Assembly: GCA_023421795.1 (NCBI GenBank)
Contig: JAEZSO010000003.1
Span: forward strand, 124,001-188,000
Direction: 5' to 3'
From: Cyanobacteria bacterium OH_PDB_230
GTDB lineage: Bacteria > Cyanobacteriota > Vampirovibrionia > Gastranaerophilales > Gastranaerophilaceae
DNA: 64,000 nt
Shown here: piece by piece, positions 62,051 through 64,000 of the stretch
Numbering within the stretch: the first letter of the stretch is position 1
Layout of the letters: each line of letters opens with the position of its first letter
Notes under the pieces: model-generated
Seen by the model: the letters and a program-made list of their open reading frames with translations, nothing else
Databases searched by the model: none
What the model was told of the DNA's origin: nothing
Program-made: the position numbers and the translations under genes

Positions 62051-63033
62051 TATTTGATAACCACTTCATCAAATATAGTGTTGCAACTAACCGAAAACTC
62101 ATCGTTTCCGCTTTGTTGCTCACCTTTTAAAGTGTCACTCTCGATTTTTGCAGTTGCAAAAATAGGTCGGACATCAAAATGAACTTCTTGTACTATTGCT
62201 AAAATTCTGTTTAAAAATTCTTTATATCTGTCTCTTGATGCTTCGCCCGAAAGAACGATATCAGCTTCTTCCGCGCAGGGTCTAATGTATACTTCGGCCT
62301 TATTTGAAGCATTTTCAAAAATGCCTTTGGCAGATTCCCCGAGTCCTCTTTCTTCTGCTCTTATAAAAAATCTTTTTGCCTGGACTTCTTTTGTCACCGC
62401 TACATAAATTTTAAAATCAAACGCATCTTTAATTTTTTCCGTAAGCGAAAATAATCCTTCTGAAATAACAATTCTAGAAGGATTAGCTAAAGTATGGTTG
62501 TCAAATCTGATTGCAGTTCCTGACATGTCGTATTTTGGAAGAGAAACTGATTTTCCGGACAATAATTCAAGGATGTGCTTTTTCATAAGTTCTAGTTCCA
62601 AAGCTTCAGGAATATCTAAATCATAATTTTTTGCAAAATTTGAGAAGCTTCCCGCCGCTTTTACCATATCAGATCTATCGTAGTAATAATCATCGGTATT
62701 TATTCTGGTAATAATATTTTCAAGCTCGAATTCTTGTGCAAAAGCCTGTATAGTATCTATAATATCTAATGCTACAGTTGATTTACCGCTTGCGGTTTCG
62801 CCGGCAACCCCTATTGATGCGGCTCTGTCGATTGAGCCTGAAAGGAACATTGCTATTTTTTTTATTACCGATTTGTTTACCTTCAACAAGATTGTGTTAT
62901 GGCTCGACAATTCATCTTCAAAAATTTGAAATAACTTATCTTCAATATATTTAAAGTGACTATTAGGAGAAAAAGAACTTACAGATGTCTTTTGTAAAAC
63001 TGTGTTTTCAATTGTACTTAATGTACTGGTCAA
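62050..63033 (-). CDS. Uridine kinase/phosphoribulokinase-like P-loop kinase with in-frame repeat
   Basis: 327 residues. Walker A GVAGETASGKST (about 75-86), then a D-Y-Y-Y-D substrate loop and VVISEG(LF) motif as in uridine kinases. Residues about 299-318 (starting DTLKGEQQSG and ending SVSCN) are encoded by copy C of the dispersed palindromic element, just before the last eight residues. The N-terminal ~60 residues are an extension. Substrate uncertain (uridine or another small molecule). It heads the operon with nadD and yqeK. Confidence 0.82.
   Translation of the reverse strand: MTSTLSTIENTVLQKTSVSSFSPNSHFKYIEDKLFQIFEDELSSHNTILLKVNKSVIKKIAMFLSGSIDRAASIGVAGETASGKSTVALDIIDTIQAFAQEFELENIITRINTDDYYYDRSDMVKAAGSFSNFAKNYDLDIPEALELELMKKHILELLSGKSVSLPKYDMSGTAIRFDNHTLANPSRIVISEGLFSLTEKIKDAFDFKIYVAVTKEVQAKRFFIRAEERGLGESAKGIFENASNKAEVYIRPCAEEADIVLSGEASRDRYKEFLNRILAIVQEVHFDVRPIFATAKIESDTLKGEQQSGNDEFSVSCNTIFDEVVIK
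62081..62137 (+). repeat. Dispersed palindromic element, copy C, inside a gene
   Basis: GCAACT.A.CGAAAACTCATCGTTTCCGCTTTGTTGCTCACCTTTT.AAGTG, aligning without gaps to copy A. It is read in frame (from the opposite strand) near the 3' end of the kinase gene. Confidence 0.75.
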
Positions 63034-63262
63034 GGTAGTTTCCTCTTTTATTTTCGGTAGCTATAAAGATAAAAATATCTAAAAAAAATTTTTGCTTTTC
63101 TATTAAAATATCAAAAAATTTTTTGAAAAACAATTTTTGTTTTAATTGTAAATAATAATATGTAACATGTTTTTCGCGGCAATTGACTTAGGCATGGAAA
63201 GCAAATATCATGGATAAGTATCGTTTTATGTTATGCGAAAGATTTTAAGATAAAAATCACAA

Positions 63263-63311
63263 TCACCTCTAAAAGGTGAATAATATAGCGAAAACGATGA
63301 GTTTGGGTAGA
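63263..63311 (-). repeat. Dispersed palindromic element, copy D (inverted)
   Basis: On the minus strand: AAACTCATCGTTTTCGCTATATT.TTCACCTTTTAGAGGTGA, the core of the same element. It lies in the 300-bp divergent gap 63034-63335, where no gene is seen apart from the ribosome site of the next gene. Confidence 0.7.
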
Positions 63312-63335
63312 TATTAGTATTTGGAGATTTTAAAA

Positions 63336-63611
63336 ATGCGCTTGGTACAAAAGCTAAAACAATTTGAAAGAAGCTTAGTATATTTAAAATGGGCCGGTTC
63401 TGAAGGCTACGGTAAAATTCATTATGTAGGTTCTGATTTCGTTGAATTTGAAATATTAGATACAGAAACGATGGAGTATTCAGAAAAAGTACTTATTAAT
63501 TCCCAACTTGTGCTTGAAGCTGTAGTAAAAAGCGTTGATATATCAAGAGTCTTGGTAGAGCTTTCGAGCTCTCTTCCTTGTGCGCAAGTTGATACTCAAA
63601 ATAACTTCTAA
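63336..63611 (+). CDS. Small conserved-looking hypothetical protein
   Basis: 91 residues. Beta-rich middle (YLKWAGSEGYGKIHYVGSDFVEFEILDTETMEYSEKVLINSQLVLEAVV), reminiscent of small barrel folds, but no family named. ATG 63336 with GGAG 9 nt upstream is preferred to an in-frame TTG at 63321. Convergent with pheT. Confidence 0.65.
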   Translation: MRLVQKLKQFERSLVYLKWAGSEGYGKIHYVGSDFVEFEILDTETMEYSEKVLINSQLVLEAVVKSVDISRVLVELSSSLPCAQVDTQNNF

Positions 63612-63624
63612 TTTAACTTTAAAT

Positions 63625-63660
63625 AAAAAAGAAGCTATTCAAAATATAGCTTCTTTTTTT
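63625..63660. terminator. Bidirectional terminator
   Basis: GAAGCTAT/ATAGCTTC stem with A run on one side and T run on the other; serves the gene at 63336 and pheT. Confidence 0.8.
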
Positions 63661-63674
63661 ATTGTTTTATTTAA

Positions 63675-64000
63675 TTATCTGAATTTGATATCTGAAAAAT
63701 TCTTAGCTAAAACTTCTCTGACATTTTTCATTTCTTTATCGATTATTTCATCAGTTAGAGTGGCTTCAGCGTCTTGCATTTTTATTCTGAAGGCTAAACT
63801 TTTGAAACCTTTCTCGATATGTTCTCCCTGATAAATATCAAATAAGTCAGCGCTTCTAAAGAGTTTAGCTGTAACCGCTTTTTTAATTATAGTGTTTATT
63901 TTTTCGTGAGAGACATTTTCATCTATCGCAAAAGCTATATCCCTTTGTACTTCAGGGAACTGAGGAAGTTTTTTATATCTTACTGTAGAAAAAGATGCAA
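63675..64000 (-). CDS. pheT: Phenylalanine--tRNA ligase beta subunit, C-terminal end
   Basis: The last ~108 residues of the gene, whose start is beyond the window. KLPQFPEVQRDIAFAIDENVSHEKI, LFDIYQGEHIEKGFKSLAFRIKMQDAEATLTDEII is the ferredoxin-like anticodon-binding (FDX-ACB) domain that closes PheT. Stop codon TAA at 63677-63675. Charges tRNA-Phe as part of the alpha2-beta2 enzyme. Confidence 0.92.
   Translation of the reverse strand, partial: ASFSTVRYKKLPQFPEVQRDIAFAIDENVSHEKINTIIKKAVTAKLFRSADLFDIYQGEHIEKGFKSLAFRIKMQDAEATLTDEIIDKEMKNVREVLAKNFSDIKFR

Overview
This window is an AT-rich, gene-dense bacterial chromosome segment with a Gram-negative type gene set: an MCE/MlaD-like protein, lipoprotein plus Lgt, lipid-linked glycosyltransferases, a FliO-like protein and LL-DAP-aminotransferase-like and NeuB-like genes. 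It is mixed with gene pairs familiar from Firmicutes and Cyanobacteria (ruvX with a DUF1292 protein, nadD with yqeK). Several proteins carry a disordered N-terminus ending in a short SFKA/PFKG-like motif. My best guess is a gut-type relative of Cyanobacteria (Melainabacteria/Vampirovibrionia, Gastranaerophilales). This is inference from gene content, not a measured placement. No tRNA, rRNA, CRISPR array, insertion sequence or prophage was recognised.

Layout. 1-3.9 kb (minus strand): a papain/C39-like hypothetical protein, two copies of a ~173-bp unit that looks like a small-RNA gene, an unusual regulator made of four GntR-type winged helices, and a translationally coupled HExxH zincin cut by the window edge. 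4.1-5.1 kb: an RTX-like repeat protein. 5.1-11.1 kb: the most distinctive region, five paralogous radical SAM enzymes in which a SPASM-like cysteine domain lies in front of the radical SAM core instead of behind it. One is divergent and overlaps a DUF1796 gene; four form an operon. A sixth paralog at 23.2-24.2 kb is paired with a conventional radical SAM/SPASM gene. 11-13 kb: ribH, a 35-residue membrane peptide and ribF. 13.2-15.4 kb: a GH13 glucan enzyme. 15.6-18.2 kb: an operon of a free-standing ClpX-type zinc finger, a repeat protein, ruvX and a DUF1292 protein. 18.4-23.2 kb: lipoprotein, lgt, mlaD-like, upp, pgeF-like and a SEC-C protein. 25.3-41 kb: a divergent GGDEF protein, a serine hydrolase, transporter, dehydrogenase, YdjC, GT2, response regulator, birA, pckA, nadA, MBL hydrolase and a DHH phosphoesterase. 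41-50.3 kb: rnhC, gcvT-gcvH-gcvPA (no gcvPB), a GT-C transferase, a second zincin and uvrA. 50.4-64 kb: response regulator, aminotransferase, CgeB-like GT, rpsP, FliO-like, neuB-like, KdsC-like, TPR protein, lysC, flavodiiron protein, yqeK-nadD-udk-like operon, a small conserved-looking protein and the 3' end of pheT.

Most of the window is housekeeping metabolism. Three things stand out: the permuted SPASM-radical SAM family, the duplicated small-RNA unit next to the four-headed regulator/zincin pair, and a dispersed palindromic element present four times, once in frame inside a kinase gene. Several genes also have a -10 box only about 6 nt before the start codon and no Shine-Dalgarno sequence, suggesting leaderless transcripts.
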